64,000 nucleotides of DNA from CAWCDJ01 sp963836015 (GTDB lineage Bacteria; Acidobacteriota; Terriglobia; Bryobacterales; Bryobacteraceae): assembly GCA_963836015.1 (NCBI GenBank), contig CAWIIF010000004.1, positions 868,001-932,000 of the forward strand, given 5' to 3'. Numbering within the stretch: position 1 is the first letter of the stretch; every line of letters starts with the position of its first letter. Below, piece after piece: positions 47,808 to 57,491 of this stretch. The notes under the pieces were generated by a model. That model was not told the origin of the DNA. It searched no databases and was given only the letters and a program-made list of their open reading frames with translations. The translations under genes were made by a program, and so were the position numbers.

Positions 47808-48041
47808 TCAGTTCCCGTGCCGGAACAGGCGCTGCGTGATCGTCCGGTGCGGCCCTTCGCCCTCGGGGCCGCGCTGCGCTGGTCCTGCCACTTGCTCCAC
47901 CAGGTGCCTCCGCTCGATTTCGTCCGCCAGGACCTTCTGCGCGACCTCGATCAGCGACCGCCGGTTGGCGGCCGTCTGCAGGAGTTCCGCATCCGTCATG
48001 GACGCGTAATACCGGTGAAAGGCGTGTTCCTGGGTCGTCAT
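47808..48041 (-). CDS. Small protein of unknown function
   Basis: A 77-residue protein from ATG 48041 (MTTQEHAFHRYYASMTDAEL); a longer start has no better ribosome site. Predicted helical (ELLQTAANRRSLIEVAQKVLADEIERR) with a charged C-terminus. No family recognised. It is divergent from the GH130-like gene. Confidence 0.55.
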   Translation of the reverse strand: MTTQEHAFHRYYASMTDAELLQTAANRRSLIEVAQKVLADEIERRHLVEQVAGPAQRGPEGEGPHRTITQRLFRHGN

Positions 48042-48126
48042 AGCCCCATCCCCTTTCGACTCCATTGAACGCCCGCGCCGCGGCCCAGTCAAGCCCGCCC
48101 CGTCCGGTGGTATGGTTGTCCTTTAG

Positions 48127-49215
48127 ATGCGAAAGATCCTGGTAGGAATTGTCTTCAGCGCGGTCCTGACCGCGGCCGGCTGGCAGATCGGTCCGTTTCA
48201 GCGCCCTCCGGAAGACAACCCGGTAATCACTCCCCTGAAGCAGTCGCTCTTCGACTGCCCCATGCGCGGCAAGCCCGTGCACTGGGAGGCGCTGCATACG
48301 TTCAATCCGGCGGCGGTGGTGCGCAACGGCAAGATCTACGTCATCTATCGCGCGGAAGACGATACCGGCGAGATGGGCATCGGGCTACACACTTCGCGCC
48401 TGGGTCTGGCTGAAAGCGCCGACGGCATCCATTTCACCCGGCGCGCCACGCCCGTCCTCTATCCCGGCCGGGACGGCCAGCGCGAGCGCGAATGGGAGGG
48501 CGGCTGCGAGGATCCCCGGATCGTCGAGAGCGAAGACGGCACCTATGTCCTCACTTATACTCAGTGGAACCGCCAGAAGACCGATGCCGCCATCGCCACG
48601 TCGAAGGACCTGCTGCAGTGGACCAAGCACGGCCCCGCGCTGGGGACCGAAGGCAAGTATGGCGCGCTCTCCTACAAATCCGCGGGCATCGTTTGCGCGC
48701 TCCGGCAGGGGCGTCTGAAGGCCGTGAAGATTCGCGGCAAGTACTGGATGTATTGGGGAGAGGTCACGGTCCGCCTCGCCACCTCGGATGACCTGATCCA
48801 CTGGACGCCGATCGAGGACGCCAAGGGCAATCCGATCGTGGTGCTGGCGCAGCGCGCGGGCCGGTTCGACAGCTCGTTTCCCGAGGTCGGCCCGCCTCCG
48901 GTCCTCACCAGCCAGGGGATCGTAATCCTCTACAACGGCAAGAACGCGCCGCGGGATGGCGATCCGCAGCTCGGCCCGAATGCCTATGCCGCCGGCGAAG
49001 CACTGTTCGCGGCAGACGATCCGTCCAAGTTGATCGACCGCACGGACGCTCCGGTTTTCCGGCCCGAAATGCCCTTCGAGAAGACTGGCCAGTACGCTGC
49101 CGGCACCACCTTCGCCGAAGGCCTGGTGTATTTCCAGAGCCGCTGGTTCCTCTACTACGGATGCGCCGACTCGATGGTCGGTGTCGCGATCTCCAAAACC
49201 GCTCATGTCTTCTAG
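48127..49215 (+). CDS. GH130-like glycosidase/phosphorylase, exported
   Basis: A 362-residue protein with a signal peptide (MRKILVGIVFSAVLTAAGWQ). It shows the five-bladed propeller pattern of GH130: HTFNPAAVVRNGKIYVIYRAED, GGCEDPRIVES (catalytic Asp region), YVLTYTQWN, and late YNGKNAP and LFYYGCAD. GH130 enzymes cut beta-mannosides, by phosphorolysis or hydrolysis. Its end overlaps the sialidase start by 11 bases, so it heads the sialic-acid-like operon. Confidence 0.8.
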   Translation: MRKILVGIVFSAVLTAAGWQIGPFQRPPEDNPVITPLKQSLFDCPMRGKPVHWEALHTFNPAAVVRNGKIYVIYRAEDDTGEMGIGLHTSRLGLAESADGIHFTRRATPVLYPGRDGQREREWEGGCEDPRIVESEDGTYVLTYTQWNRQKTDAAIATSKDLLQWTKHGPALGTEGKYGALSYKSAGIVCALRQGRLKAVKIRGKYWMYWGEVTVRLATSDDLIHWTPIEDAKGNPIVVLAQRAGRFDSSFPEVGPPPVLTSQGIVILYNGKNAPRDGDPQLGPNAYAAGEALFAADDPSKLIDRTDAPVFRPEMPFEKTGQYAAGTTFAEGLVYFQSRWFLYYGCADSMVGVAISKTAHVF

Positions 49216-50299
49216 ATCGCTTGTTGCCGCCCTCATGGCCGCCGGCGCCCTGGCCGCGGGCTCGTTCACCCAGGCCGATATCTACGTTGCCGGAGAGGGC
49301 GGCTACCATTCCTACCGGATTCCCGCCCTGCTCGTCACCGCCAAAGGCACACTGCTCGCCTTCTGTGAAGGCCGCCGCAATTCGGCCGGCGATGCCGGCG
49401 ATATCGACGTCGTGCTGCGCCGCAGCTTCGACCGCGGCAAAACCTGGTCGCCCATGCAGACGGTCGCCGACGAGGGCGATGACACCATCGGCAATCCTAC
49501 TCCGGTGCTGGAGCGGAAGACCTCGACCATCTTCCTGCTGCTCACCCGCAACCCCGGACGGGTCACCGAGACCAACATCATCCAGGGCGCCGCCCCGCCG
49601 CGCACCGTGTGGATCACCCACAGCACCGACGACGGCGCCACCTGGGCCGCGCCCGCCGAAATCACTTCGCAGGTGAGCCGCCCCGATTGGACCTGGTATG
49701 CCACCGGCCCCGGAAACGGCATCCAGCTTCGCAGCGGGCGCCTGGTGGTCCCTTGCGATCACAACACGCGCGACGGCCGCCGCTTCTCGCACGTGATCTA
49801 CAGCGACGATCGCGGTGCAACCTGGAAGATCGGCGGCGTGGCGGAGGAGAAAACCAACGAATCGGCGGTGGCCGAATTGAAGAACGGAGACCTGCTGCTG
49901 AACATGCGCAGCTACCACGGCAGGAACCGGCGCGCCGTCCAGCGCAGCCGCGACGGCGGTCTCACGTGGCTCCCGCTGACCCTGGATGAGACGCTGATCG
50001 AGCCGGTCTGTGAGGGAAGCCTGGTGTCCGCGGTGCCCCCCGGCAAACGGAGCCATGGCCGGCTGCTGTTCTCGAACCCCGCCGCCACCACGCGCACTCA
50101 CCTGACCGTACGGCTCAGCAACGACGATGGCCGTACCTGGGCCGCCTCCCGCCTGGTCGATGCCGGACCCTCGGCCTACTCGTCGCTGGCCGTATTGCGC
50201 GACGGTACCGCCGGTCTCCTCTACGAGCGGGGAGATAAAAATCCGTACGAGAAGATCGTGTTCGCTCATTTCGACATCCCGTGGGTCGAAGGCAAATAG
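49205..50299 (+). CDS. GH33 sialidase, exported
   Basis: A 364-residue enzyme from ATG 49205 with a signal peptide (MSSRSLVAALMAAGALAAG). The YRIP motif (YHSYRIPALL) and at least four Asp-box repeats (SFDRGKTW, STDDGATW, SDDRGATW, SRDGGLTW, plus SNDDGRTW) mark a six-bladed sialidase propeller. It removes terminal sialic acids from glycans. It is followed 3 bases later by a lyase-like gene and then an MFS carrier. Confidence 0.92.
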   Translation: MSSRSLVAALMAAGALAAGSFTQADIYVAGEGGYHSYRIPALLVTAKGTLLAFCEGRRNSAGDAGDIDVVLRRSFDRGKTWSPMQTVADEGDDTIGNPTPVLERKTSTIFLLLTRNPGRVTETNIIQGAAPPRTVWITHSTDDGATWAAPAEITSQVSRPDWTWYATGPGNGIQLRSGRLVVPCDHNTRDGRRFSHVIYSDDRGATWKIGGVAEEKTNESAVAELKNGDLLLNMRSYHGRNRRAVQRSRDGGLTWLPLTLDETLIEPVCEGSLVSAVPPGKRSHGRLLFSNPAATTRTHLTVRLSNDDGRTWAASRLVDAGPSAYSSLAVLRDGTAGLLYERGDKNPYEKIVFAHFDIPWVEGK

Positions 50300-50302
50300 A
50301 AT

Positions 50303-51172
50303 ATGGGAATCCTCGAAGGAATCATTCCAGCCGCAGTCACTCCGTTTGACGCCGAAGAGCGCTTCGTTCCCGCCGCCTATGAAGCGCTGCTGGCCCGCCT
50401 CTACTCCGCCGGCGTCGACGGCGTGTACGTCTGCGGAGGAACCGGCGAAGGCCTGCTGCAAACCGTCGCGCAGCGCAAGCAGGTGGCCGAGGTCGCAGTC
50501 AGGAACTCCCCGGCGGGCAAGCCGGTCATCGTACATGTGGGCGCATTCCGTACCGCCGACGCAGTGGAACTGGCGAAGCACGCCGGCCGCATCGGCGCCG
50601 CCGCCGTAAGCGCGCTGCCGCCGCTCGGCGCCTATTCCTTTGCCGAGGTGCGGGCGTACTACGAAGCCGTCGCCGCGGCGAGCGATATCCCACTGCTGGT
50701 CTACTTCTTCCCGGAATCGTACCCCGGAGTCTCCACGATTCAACAGGTGCTGGAGCTTTGCGCCATCCCCAACGTGGCCGGCCTCAAATACACCGATTTC
50801 GACCTGTACCGCATGCGCAACATCAAGCAGACCGGCGTGGTGCTGTTCAACGGCCGCGACGAGGTGTTGGCGCCCGGCCTGTTGATGGGCGCGGATGGCG
50901 GCATCGGCACCTTCTATAATGTGCTGCCCGAGTTATTCGTGGACCTCTACTGCCGGGCGCGCCGCAACGATTGGGAAGGCGCCCGCGCCGTGCAGGATTC
51001 CATCAACCGGGTGATCCGCATTACGCTCGAGTTCCCGTGCTTCCCGGCCATCAAAGAGATCCTCCGCTGGAAGGGAATCGACTGCGGTCCGTGCATCCGT
51101 CCGCGCGGCGGCATGACCTCCGCGCAAGCCTCGGACCTCCGCCGCCGCCTGGAAGGCAGCGCCCTCGCATGA
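50303..51172 (+). CDS. DHDPS/N-acetylneuraminate lyase family aldolase
   Basis: A 289-residue TIM-barrel Schiff-base aldolase: VCGGTGEGLLQ (carboxylate site), catalytic tyrosine in LLVYFFPES, and lysine in GLKYTDFDLYRM. The DLY after the lysine resembles N-acetylneuraminate lyase. Next to a sialidase, this suggests cleavage of sialic acid to N-acetylmannosamine and pyruvate (inference). No signal peptide. It overlaps the MFS gene by 4 bases. Confidence 0.82.
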   Translation: MGILEGIIPAAVTPFDAEERFVPAAYEALLARLYSAGVDGVYVCGGTGEGLLQTVAQRKQVAEVAVRNSPAGKPVIVHVGAFRTADAVELAKHAGRIGAAAVSALPPLGAYSFAEVRAYYEAVAAASDIPLLVYFFPESYPGVSTIQQVLELCAIPNVAGLKYTDFDLYRMRNIKQTGVVLFNGRDEVLAPGLLMGADGGIGTFYNVLPELFVDLYCRARRNDWEGARAVQDSINRVIRITLEFPCFPAIKEILRWKGIDCGPCIRPRGGMTSAQASDLRRRLEGSALA

Positions 51173-52377
51173 AGTTGCGGCAGTACGGCTGGATTCTGGT
51201 CGCGCTGCTCTGGGTGGTCGCGCTGCTCAACTACGTCGATCGCCAGGTCATCTTCTCGCTCTTCCCGCTGCTCTCTTCGGAGCTTCACCTTTCCAGCGTG
51301 CAGCTCGGCCTGCTCAGCACGGTCTTCCTGTGGATCTACGGCATCCTCAGCCCCTTCTCGGGGTACGTGGCGGACCGCTTCGGGCGCGGCCGCCTGATCT
51401 CCATCAGCCTGATGGTGTGGAGCGCCGTGACGCTGGCCACGGGAGCCTCCCGCACGTTTCCGCAACTGCTGGCCGCCCGCGCGGTGATGGGGGTGAGCGA
51501 AGCCTGCTACCTGCCTGCCGCGCTCGCCAAGATCGCGGAATACCACGGCAGCCGCACGCGCTCCCTGGCGGTCGGCCTCCATCAGAGCGGCCTCTATGTC
51601 GGGATGATCGTGGGCGGCGCGGCCGGCGGCTGGGCCGGCCAGACCTACGGATGGCGCATGCCGTTCTTTGTCCTGGGCGGCGTCGGGATTCTCTATGTGA
51701 TGGTCGTGGTTCTGTTCTTCCGCCGCGAGCCGTCACTGCCCGATCGCGAATCCGCGGCCCCGCTCCGCTTCCGCGCCGCCGTCACACAGTTGCTCCGCCT
51801 GCCCGGCTTCGCCACGATGACGGCCGTCTTTGCGGCGGTCGGCATTGCCAACTGGCTGGTCTACACCTGGCTCCCGCTCTACCTGTACGAGCGATTCGGA
51901 ATGAGCCTCGCCGCCGCCGGCTTCACCGCGACCTTTTACATCCAGGCGGCGAGCCTCGGCGGCATCATTCTGGGCGGCTGGCTGGCCGATCGCTGGAGCG
52001 GCGCATCCTCGCAGGGGCGGCTGTACACCCAGGTATTCGGCGTGCTGCTGGCCGGCCCCTTCCTGTTTCTGCTGGGACACACCGGTTCGCGCACCGTGCT
52101 GATCGCCGCGCTGCTTCTCTTCGGCGCCGGCCGCGGCTTCTACGATTGCAACACCATGCCCGTGCTTTGCCAGATCGCGCGCGACGACCTGCGCAGCACC
52201 GGCTACGGCGTCTTCAACTTCGCCGCCTGTCTGGCCGGCGGCATCGTCGCGGCCCTGGCCGGCGCCTTGAAAAATGTCCTGGGCCTTTCCGGCGCATTCG
52301 AAATCGCCGCCGGAATCCTCTTCGTTTCCGGCCTGCTGCTTCTCGGAATCCGCCGGACGCTCAGCGTGCCTTCCTAA
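51169..52377 (+). CDS. MFS transporter
   Basis: A 402-residue carrier with about 12 membrane segments, beginning WILVALLWVVALLNYVDRQVIF. Motif A is GYVADRFGRGRLI, and RAVMGVSEACYLPA lies in the fourth helix region. It resembles the anion:cation symporter/hexuronate-type family. As the last gene of the operon it may import the sialic acid released by the sialidase (inference). The stop overlaps the convergent ADOP stop in CTAA. Confidence 0.85.
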   Translation: MKLRQYGWILVALLWVVALLNYVDRQVIFSLFPLLSSELHLSSVQLGLLSTVFLWIYGILSPFSGYVADRFGRGRLISISLMVWSAVTLATGASRTFPQLLAARAVMGVSEACYLPAALAKIAEYHGSRTRSLAVGLHQSGLYVGMIVGGAAGGWAGQTYGWRMPFFVLGGVGILYVMVVVLFFRREPSLPDRESAAPLRFRAAVTQLLRLPGFATMTAVFAAVGIANWLVYTWLPLYLYERFGMSLAAAGFTATFYIQAASLGGIILGGWLADRWSGASSQGRLYTQVFGVLLAGPFLFLLGHTGSRTVLIAALLLFGAGRGFYDCNTMPVLCQIARDDLRSTGYGVFNFAACLAGGIVAALAGALKNVLGLSGAFEIAAGILFVSGLLLLGIRRTLSVPS

Positions 52378-54794
52378 TCCGCCCGCAGCGCGATCATCGG
52401 ATCGATCTTGGATGCCCGCCGCGCCGGGAAGTAGCCGGCCATCGCTGCCACCAGCGTCAGCACGAACAGCACGCCGAAAAACGTCACCGGGTCCGACGAG
52501 GTAACGCCGAACAGGAACCCGCGCAGCGACCGCGCCAGGATCCACGACGCGATCCCTCCCAACAGCATGCCGATCCCCGCCAGACCGAGCGTATCCAGAA
52601 GGATCCGCCCCTGCAGCCGCCTGGCCGACGCCCCCAGCGCCATCCGGATCCCCACTTCCTGCGTGCGCTGGTTGACGGAATAGGAGATCACCGCGTAGAT
52701 CCCCAGCGACGCCAGCACCAGGGCGAACAGCGCGAATCCGCCCAGCAGCAGCACCACGAAGCGCCGCGGCGACACCGATTTGTCCACCAGTTGCTCCAGC
52801 AGCCGGAAGTCGTTGCCCGCCAGGTCCGGCGCGATCGGTTTGAGCGCCGCTCGAATGGCGGAGGCCAGCTCCGCCGGAGGCCGCGTCGTGCGGATCACCA
52901 GGTCCACCGCCATGTGGTCCTGCGTCTGCCGCATCGGAATGTACATCTCCAGCCCCGAGCCCTGCTCCGGCGACAGATGCCGCACATCGCCCACCACCCC
53001 GACCACGCGCCGTCCCTTGTTGACGTTCACGATCTGGCCGATCGGGTCCTGCCCCGGCCACACCGCACGCGCCATCGCCTCGTTGATCACGATCACCTGG
53101 TCGCTATCCGGCGTGTCCCGCTCCGAAATATCCCGGCCGGACCGCAGCGGAATCCCCATCGTCCCGATGTATCCGTCGCTCGCGATCCGTACGAACGCGA
53201 GGGGATATTGCCCCTTGGGATAGGTGTGGCCTTTGGCCCCGGCGCCCCACGTCCGGTTGCGGCCCAGCGGCAGCGCGTCCGTCAATCCAGCCGATTCCAC
53301 CCCGCGGACCGCCTTTGCCCGCCGCAGCACCTCGTCGAAGTAAGCGTTCTGCTTGGCCTGCGTGTCGTACTGCGGCCCGGGATCCACGCGCATCGCTGCG
53401 GCCATCTCCGGGTGGAAGCCGAGGTTGACGTCGAGCACCCGCAGGAAGCTCCGGATCAGCAGGCCGGCGCCCACCAGCAGCACGCAGGCGAACGCGATCT
53501 CCGAAACCACCAGCGCGCTCCGAATCCAGCTCCGCCGCTTGCCTCCGGTCGACCCGCGGCTCGTGTCCTTCAGCGCATCGTGCAGCGCGGCCATCGGTAT
53601 CTGGACCGCCGGCGCCAGCCCGAAGATCAGCCCCGTCAATACCGCCATCCCGAGGGTGAACGCGAGCGCCGTCGTGTCCGTCCGGACGCTCGCGAGAAGC
53701 GGGATGCTGAAGGCGTCCATGTGCGCCACCGCGCGGGTCCCCGCCACCGTCAGCAGCACTCCCAGCACCGCTCCGCAGCCCGAAAGAGTCAGCCCCTCCG
53801 TCAGCATCTGGCGGACCAGGCGCGGCTGCCCCGCTCCCAGCGCCGTGCGGATCGCAATCTCCTTGTGGCGGGCCGCCGTGCGCGCCAGCAGCAGGTTCGA
53901 GAGGTTGGCGCACACGATCAGCATCACCACGCATACCGCGCATCCGAGCACGATCAGCGCCGGCCGGATCCGCCCGCTCACGTGCTCTTCGAGAGGAGTG
54001 AGCCTTCCTTCGAAATCGTTCCTCTCTGGATGGGCCTTCGTGATCCGGGCCGCCAGGATGGTCAGCTCCGCCTGCGCGCTCCTCGGCGACACCCCCGGCT
54101 TGAGCCGCCCGACAATCGCCATCGTATTGCCCCAGCGGTTCGTTTCCGGACTCAGCGGAAACGGAAAGTAGAGGTCGATATGGCTGCCGGGGGCGAAGAC
54201 CGACGAGAAATCGAACGAAGCGGGCAGCACGCCAACCACCGTGTACGGTTCGTCGTTCAGAGTCAGATTCCGGCCCGTGATACCCGGATCGGCCGCAAAA
54301 CGCCTCTCCCACAGCCCGTGGCTTAGCAGCACGGCCTTGGGCCCGTGCCACTTGCATTCCTCCGCGTTGAACAGCCGGCCGATCTGCGGCTCCACCCCAA
54401 GCACCTGGAAGAAGTTCCCCGATACCGGCACGCCGCTCAGCCGCTCCGGCTCTCCCCGTCCGGTCAGCGTGATGTCGCCCACGCCGTAGAACGCAAAGTA
54501 CGCCCCCAAGTCCTCATACGACCGGTTCGTCTCGCGCAAGTCCAGCAGGTGCCCCACCTGGGTCGTCTGGCCCGAGAGCCCGGCGGTATCGCTGTTGGCG
54601 ATCCAGACCAGGCGCCCCGGATCCCGGAACGGCAGCGGACGCAGCAGCAGCGCGTTCACCACGCTGAAGACCGTGGAACTGGCGGCAATGCCCAAACCCA
54701 CGATCAGAATCGCGAAGGCCGTAAACCCCGCGTCGCGCCGCAGGGTCCGAAAGGTGTAGCGCAGGTCCTGCCAGAAGCTGTCCAAGGATTTCAT
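52374..54794 (-). CDS. ADOP-type ABC transporter permease (FtsX/MacB family, no ATPase)
   Basis: An 806-residue protein from ATG 54794; ATG 54818 and TTG 54824 are alternatives without a clear ribosome site. Architecture: short N-terminal LRYTFRTLRRDAGFTAF, a first helix, a periplasmic MacB-type domain, an FtsX domain around residues 280-420, then a second set of the same with SYSVNQRTQEVGIRMALGA and a final FtsX domain ending in RRASKIDPMIALRAD. ADOP permeases are typical of Acidobacteria; the substrate is unknown. Converges on the MFS gene. Confidence 0.9.
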   Translation of the reverse strand: MKSLDSFWQDLRYTFRTLRRDAGFTAFAILIVGLGIAASSTVFSVVNALLLRPLPFRDPGRLVWIANSDTAGLSGQTTQVGHLLDLRETNRSYEDLGAYFAFYGVGDITLTGRGEPERLSGVPVSGNFFQVLGVEPQIGRLFNAEECKWHGPKAVLLSHGLWERRFAADPGITGRNLTLNDEPYTVVGVLPASFDFSSVFAPGSHIDLYFPFPLSPETNRWGNTMAIVGRLKPGVSPRSAQAELTILAARITKAHPERNDFEGRLTPLEEHVSGRIRPALIVLGCAVCVVMLIVCANLSNLLLARTAARHKEIAIRTALGAGQPRLVRQMLTEGLTLSGCGAVLGVLLTVAGTRAVAHMDAFSIPLLASVRTDTTALAFTLGMAVLTGLIFGLAPAVQIPMAALHDALKDTSRGSTGGKRRSWIRSALVVSEIAFACVLLVGAGLLIRSFLRVLDVNLGFHPEMAAAMRVDPGPQYDTQAKQNAYFDEVLRRAKAVRGVESAGLTDALPLGRNRTWGAGAKGHTYPKGQYPLAFVRIASDGYIGTMGIPLRSGRDISERDTPDSDQVIVINEAMARAVWPGQDPIGQIVNVNKGRRVVGVVGDVRHLSPEQGSGLEMYIPMRQTQDHMAVDLVIRTTRPPAELASAIRAALKPIAPDLAGNDFRLLEQLVDKSVSPRRFVVLLLGGFALFALVLASLGIYAVISYSVNQRTQEVGIRMALGASARRLQGRILLDTLGLAGIGMLLGGIASWILARSLRGFLFGVTSSDPVTFFGVLFVLTLVAAMAGYFPARRASKIDPMIALRAD

Positions 54795-55082
54795 AATTAA
54801 ACTACTTAGACGAAGCATTCGCAAAGAGGGTAGGATTCCACAATGCCCGAAACTGCGCCCTACTGGTCAAAACATCTCCAAATACCCGATCGACCGCGCG
54901 TTCACACAAGTTATTGATTCTACGTGCGCACCGACGTTGTGTGCACTATCCAGCCTTCCAGAGTCCTTTTTCCGCTACCTGCCACCCGGCCTCGGAGCGC
55001 TTTTCGGGGAGGTCCACGCGAGGATCAGCCCGTGGAAATCGGGGGTCTCCGGATCTGTTGCGGCGACCTGCTGCACGGTGTC
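54795..55082. other. Gap between the ADOP permease and the RND remnant
   Basis: No gene recognised. Open plus-strand frames exist but show no motif, and they probably belong to debris upstream of the membrane-fusion remnant. The likely permease promoter lies near its start (AT-rich TAATTAAACTACTTAGA). Confidence 0.4.
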
Positions 55083-55340
55083 AGCCGGAATGCCGTCCTC
55101 GTGATACCAATAACGGCAGTCGATCGCGACGGGGACGCGGCCGGGCGCGTGCTGGTGGTAACGGCGAACAATCGCGTGGAGTCGAGGAAAGTTACGCTGG
55201 GACTCGAGACTGCTCAAAACGTCGAGGTCCGCTCCGGTTTGAACGAAGCCGACAGGGTTGTGGTGAGCGCCCGCTCTGGTTTACAGCCCGGTCAGGAGGT
55301 TCAGCCGAAAGTCACCAGGATGTCTGGGGCCGCGCAGTAA
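55083..55340 (+). pseudogene. C-terminal fragment of an RND efflux membrane-fusion protein
   Basis: About 85 residues with the closing beta-domain of AcrA/HlyD-type adaptors: SRNAVLVIPITAVDRDGDAAG, VESRKVTLGLETAQNVEV and LNEADRVVVSARSGLQPGQEV. The upstream frame contains nothing like the hairpin and lipoyl domains of an adaptor, so roughly 250-300 N-terminal residues are missing. Its position before an RND pump remnant supports the assignment. Confidence 0.65.
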
Positions 55341-55355
55341 AGCAATCCATCGCCT

Positions 55356-55456
55356 CGTAACGGAATGCGCTGCAAAGCAGGGACTGGCATCGAATTTCGC
55401 CGCAGTTGCGAAATTCGTGCCTGTACCTGGTTTGCCCTTTGCGAGATCAAAATGCG
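55356..55456 (-). repeat. Dispersed palindromic repeat, copy C
   Basis: Opposite orientation to copy A. The core arms GAATTTCGC (55392-55400) and GCGAAATTC (55408-55416) are perfect. Outer blocks CGTAACGGAATGCGC and GGTTTGCCCTTTGCGAGATC match copy A reversed. It sits exactly between the adaptor fragment and the pump remnant. Confidence 0.8.
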
Positions 55457-55512
55457 GGTTACTTGCGTCAGATCGACTCCTGGCCATCGCCTGCAAAGTT
55501 AGAGGTTTACCC

Positions 55513-57424
55513 ATGCCGAAGTTCGCGATCCGGAATTCCTATTTCATCCTGGCGGTCTGCCTCCTGGTTGCCGTAATTGGTGTGACTGCTCTCACTCGCA
55601 TGCCGGTCGATATGTTCCCGGCGATGAATATCCCGGTGGTTGTTGTGGCGACCTTTTATAACGGAATGGCGCCCGAGCGGATCGAAGCGGATATCACCAG
55701 CAGGCTCGAGCGCCTCTTTACACTGGGCAGCGGCATCGAGCATATCGAATCGCGATCTTTGCCCGGTGTCAGTATCATCAAAGTTTACTTTCAGCCGGGC
55801 ACCAATTCGGATTCCGCCGTCACCACCATCTCGAATCTGGCCATGGCGCAGCTTCGCAGGCTCCCCCCGGGCACCTTGCCTCCTGTCGTACTGAAATTCG
55901 ATGCCTCCAGTCTTCCAGTCCGCCTGCTTTCTTCGCGGCCGTGCTTCCCCTGTATCCCCGGCTCGGTGTGTCGTTCTTCCCGCGGACCGATGCGGGTCAG
56001 TTCGTGATCCTGGTAAAAGCGCAGAGCGGCACCCGGATTGCAGTTACCGAACAGCTCGTCGCGCAGCTCGAGAGCAAGATCAGAGAGGTAATCGGAACAG
56101 ACTTGGACATGATCGTCTCGAATATCGGGACCGTTCCCGGCTTCTCGTCGATCTACACCAGCAATTCCGCCATGCACACTGCATTCGTACAGGTGAACCT
56201 CAAGCAGGAGCACCGCGTCAGCACCTACGAGTACATGGCTCGTTTGAAACCGTTGGTTCAGCGGGAGTTGCCCAGATATCCGTGTTCTTCCAGCCGGGAG
56301 GTATGGTCGACGCGGTGCTGAACCTGGGGTTGCCCGCCCCGATCGACATCCAGGTCTCCGGTTTCGATCTGAAGCAGACGTTCGATTCGGCAACGCGCCT
56401 GGCGCAGCGGCTCCGCGCCGTGCCGGGAGTTGCGGACGTATATGTTCCACAAGACATCGATTACCCCGCCTTGCGTTTCAACATCGACCGTGCCCGCGCG
56501 ATCGAGCTCGGCTTGGACTGGAAGGAGGTCGTTCAGAACGTCATTACCGCTCTAAACAGCAACCAGATGATCGCACCGAGTTATTGGATCGACCCGAAAA
56601 ACGGCAACGACTATATGCTCACGGTTCAATACGCGGAGAAGCAGGTGAAAACCGTGGAGGATCTCAAGGCCCTTCCGCTGCGCGGCGAAACCAATACTCT
56701 GCCCTCTCGACTCGACGCAATCGCGACCGTCGATAAGTTAGTCGCACCCACGGAAGTGGATCACTATCAGCTGGGGCGTGTGATAGATGTATATGTCCGG
56801 CCGGAGGGCGAGGACCTGGGCAGGATCGCCGATGCCGTCAGTGATATTACCGGAAAACTCAAGCTGCCGGCCAACACCGAGGTGGATATCCGGGGTATGG
56901 TCCAGAATATGCGCACTTCCTTCCATAGCTTCGCGCTTGGCCTCATTCTGGCGCTGGCTCTTCTCTATCTGGTTCTGATTGCGCAATTCCGGTCCTTTGT
57001 GGATCCCCTGATTACTCTGCTGGCGGTGCCGCCCGGTATCGCGGGCGTCATCCTGACCCTCCTGTCTACGGGCACGACCATCAATATCATGTCGTTGATG
57101 GGAATTATCATGCTGGCCGGGATCGCCGTTTCCAACAGCATCCTGATGGTGGAATTCGCCCGGCACCTCCGGTCGGATGGAGGCCTGGATGTCAGGGCCG
57201 CGATCGCAAACTCCTGCCGGGTCCGATTGAGGCCTGTGCTCATGACTTCGCTCGCGACCATCATCGGCCTGTTTCCGATGGCGCTCAAAATGGGAACCGG
57301 AAGCGAAGCCTACGCGCCGCTCGCGCGCACCATCATCGGCGGCCTCAGCCTGTCAGTGGTTCTGACCATCGTACTCGTGCCGGCTGCCTACTACCTGGTG
57401 CACCGGTCGGAAGACCGGGTCTAG
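55513..57424 (+). pseudogene. RND efflux pump (AcrB-like), internally deleted and frameshifted
   Basis: The N-terminal part is normal (ATG 55513, FAIRNSYFILAVCLLVAVIGV; MPVDMFPAMNIPVVVV; VVLKFDASSLPV). At about 55920-55929 it jumps, in a new frame, to FFAAVLPLYPRLGVSFFPRTD, normally near residue 550, so about 400 residues are absent. A second shift (one base lost) occurs near 56271. The rest reads ISVFFQPGGMVDAVLN to LVHRSEDRV, with FRSFVDPLITLLAVPPG and the final membrane helices. About 636 of some 1040 residues' worth of sequence remain. Not functional as written. Confidence 0.8.
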
Positions 57425-57491
57425 CGTTTCTACTCGACGGCCGGCCGGCGCGCGCCTCATAGACCTGCCGGCGAGGCGGGCCGCGGCCTTG

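Noticed and set aside
51330..54326. Plus-strand frame of about 1000 codons across the MFS gene and ADOP permease
   Set aside because: Arg/His/Gln-rich with no family signal, whereas both overlapped genes are clear.
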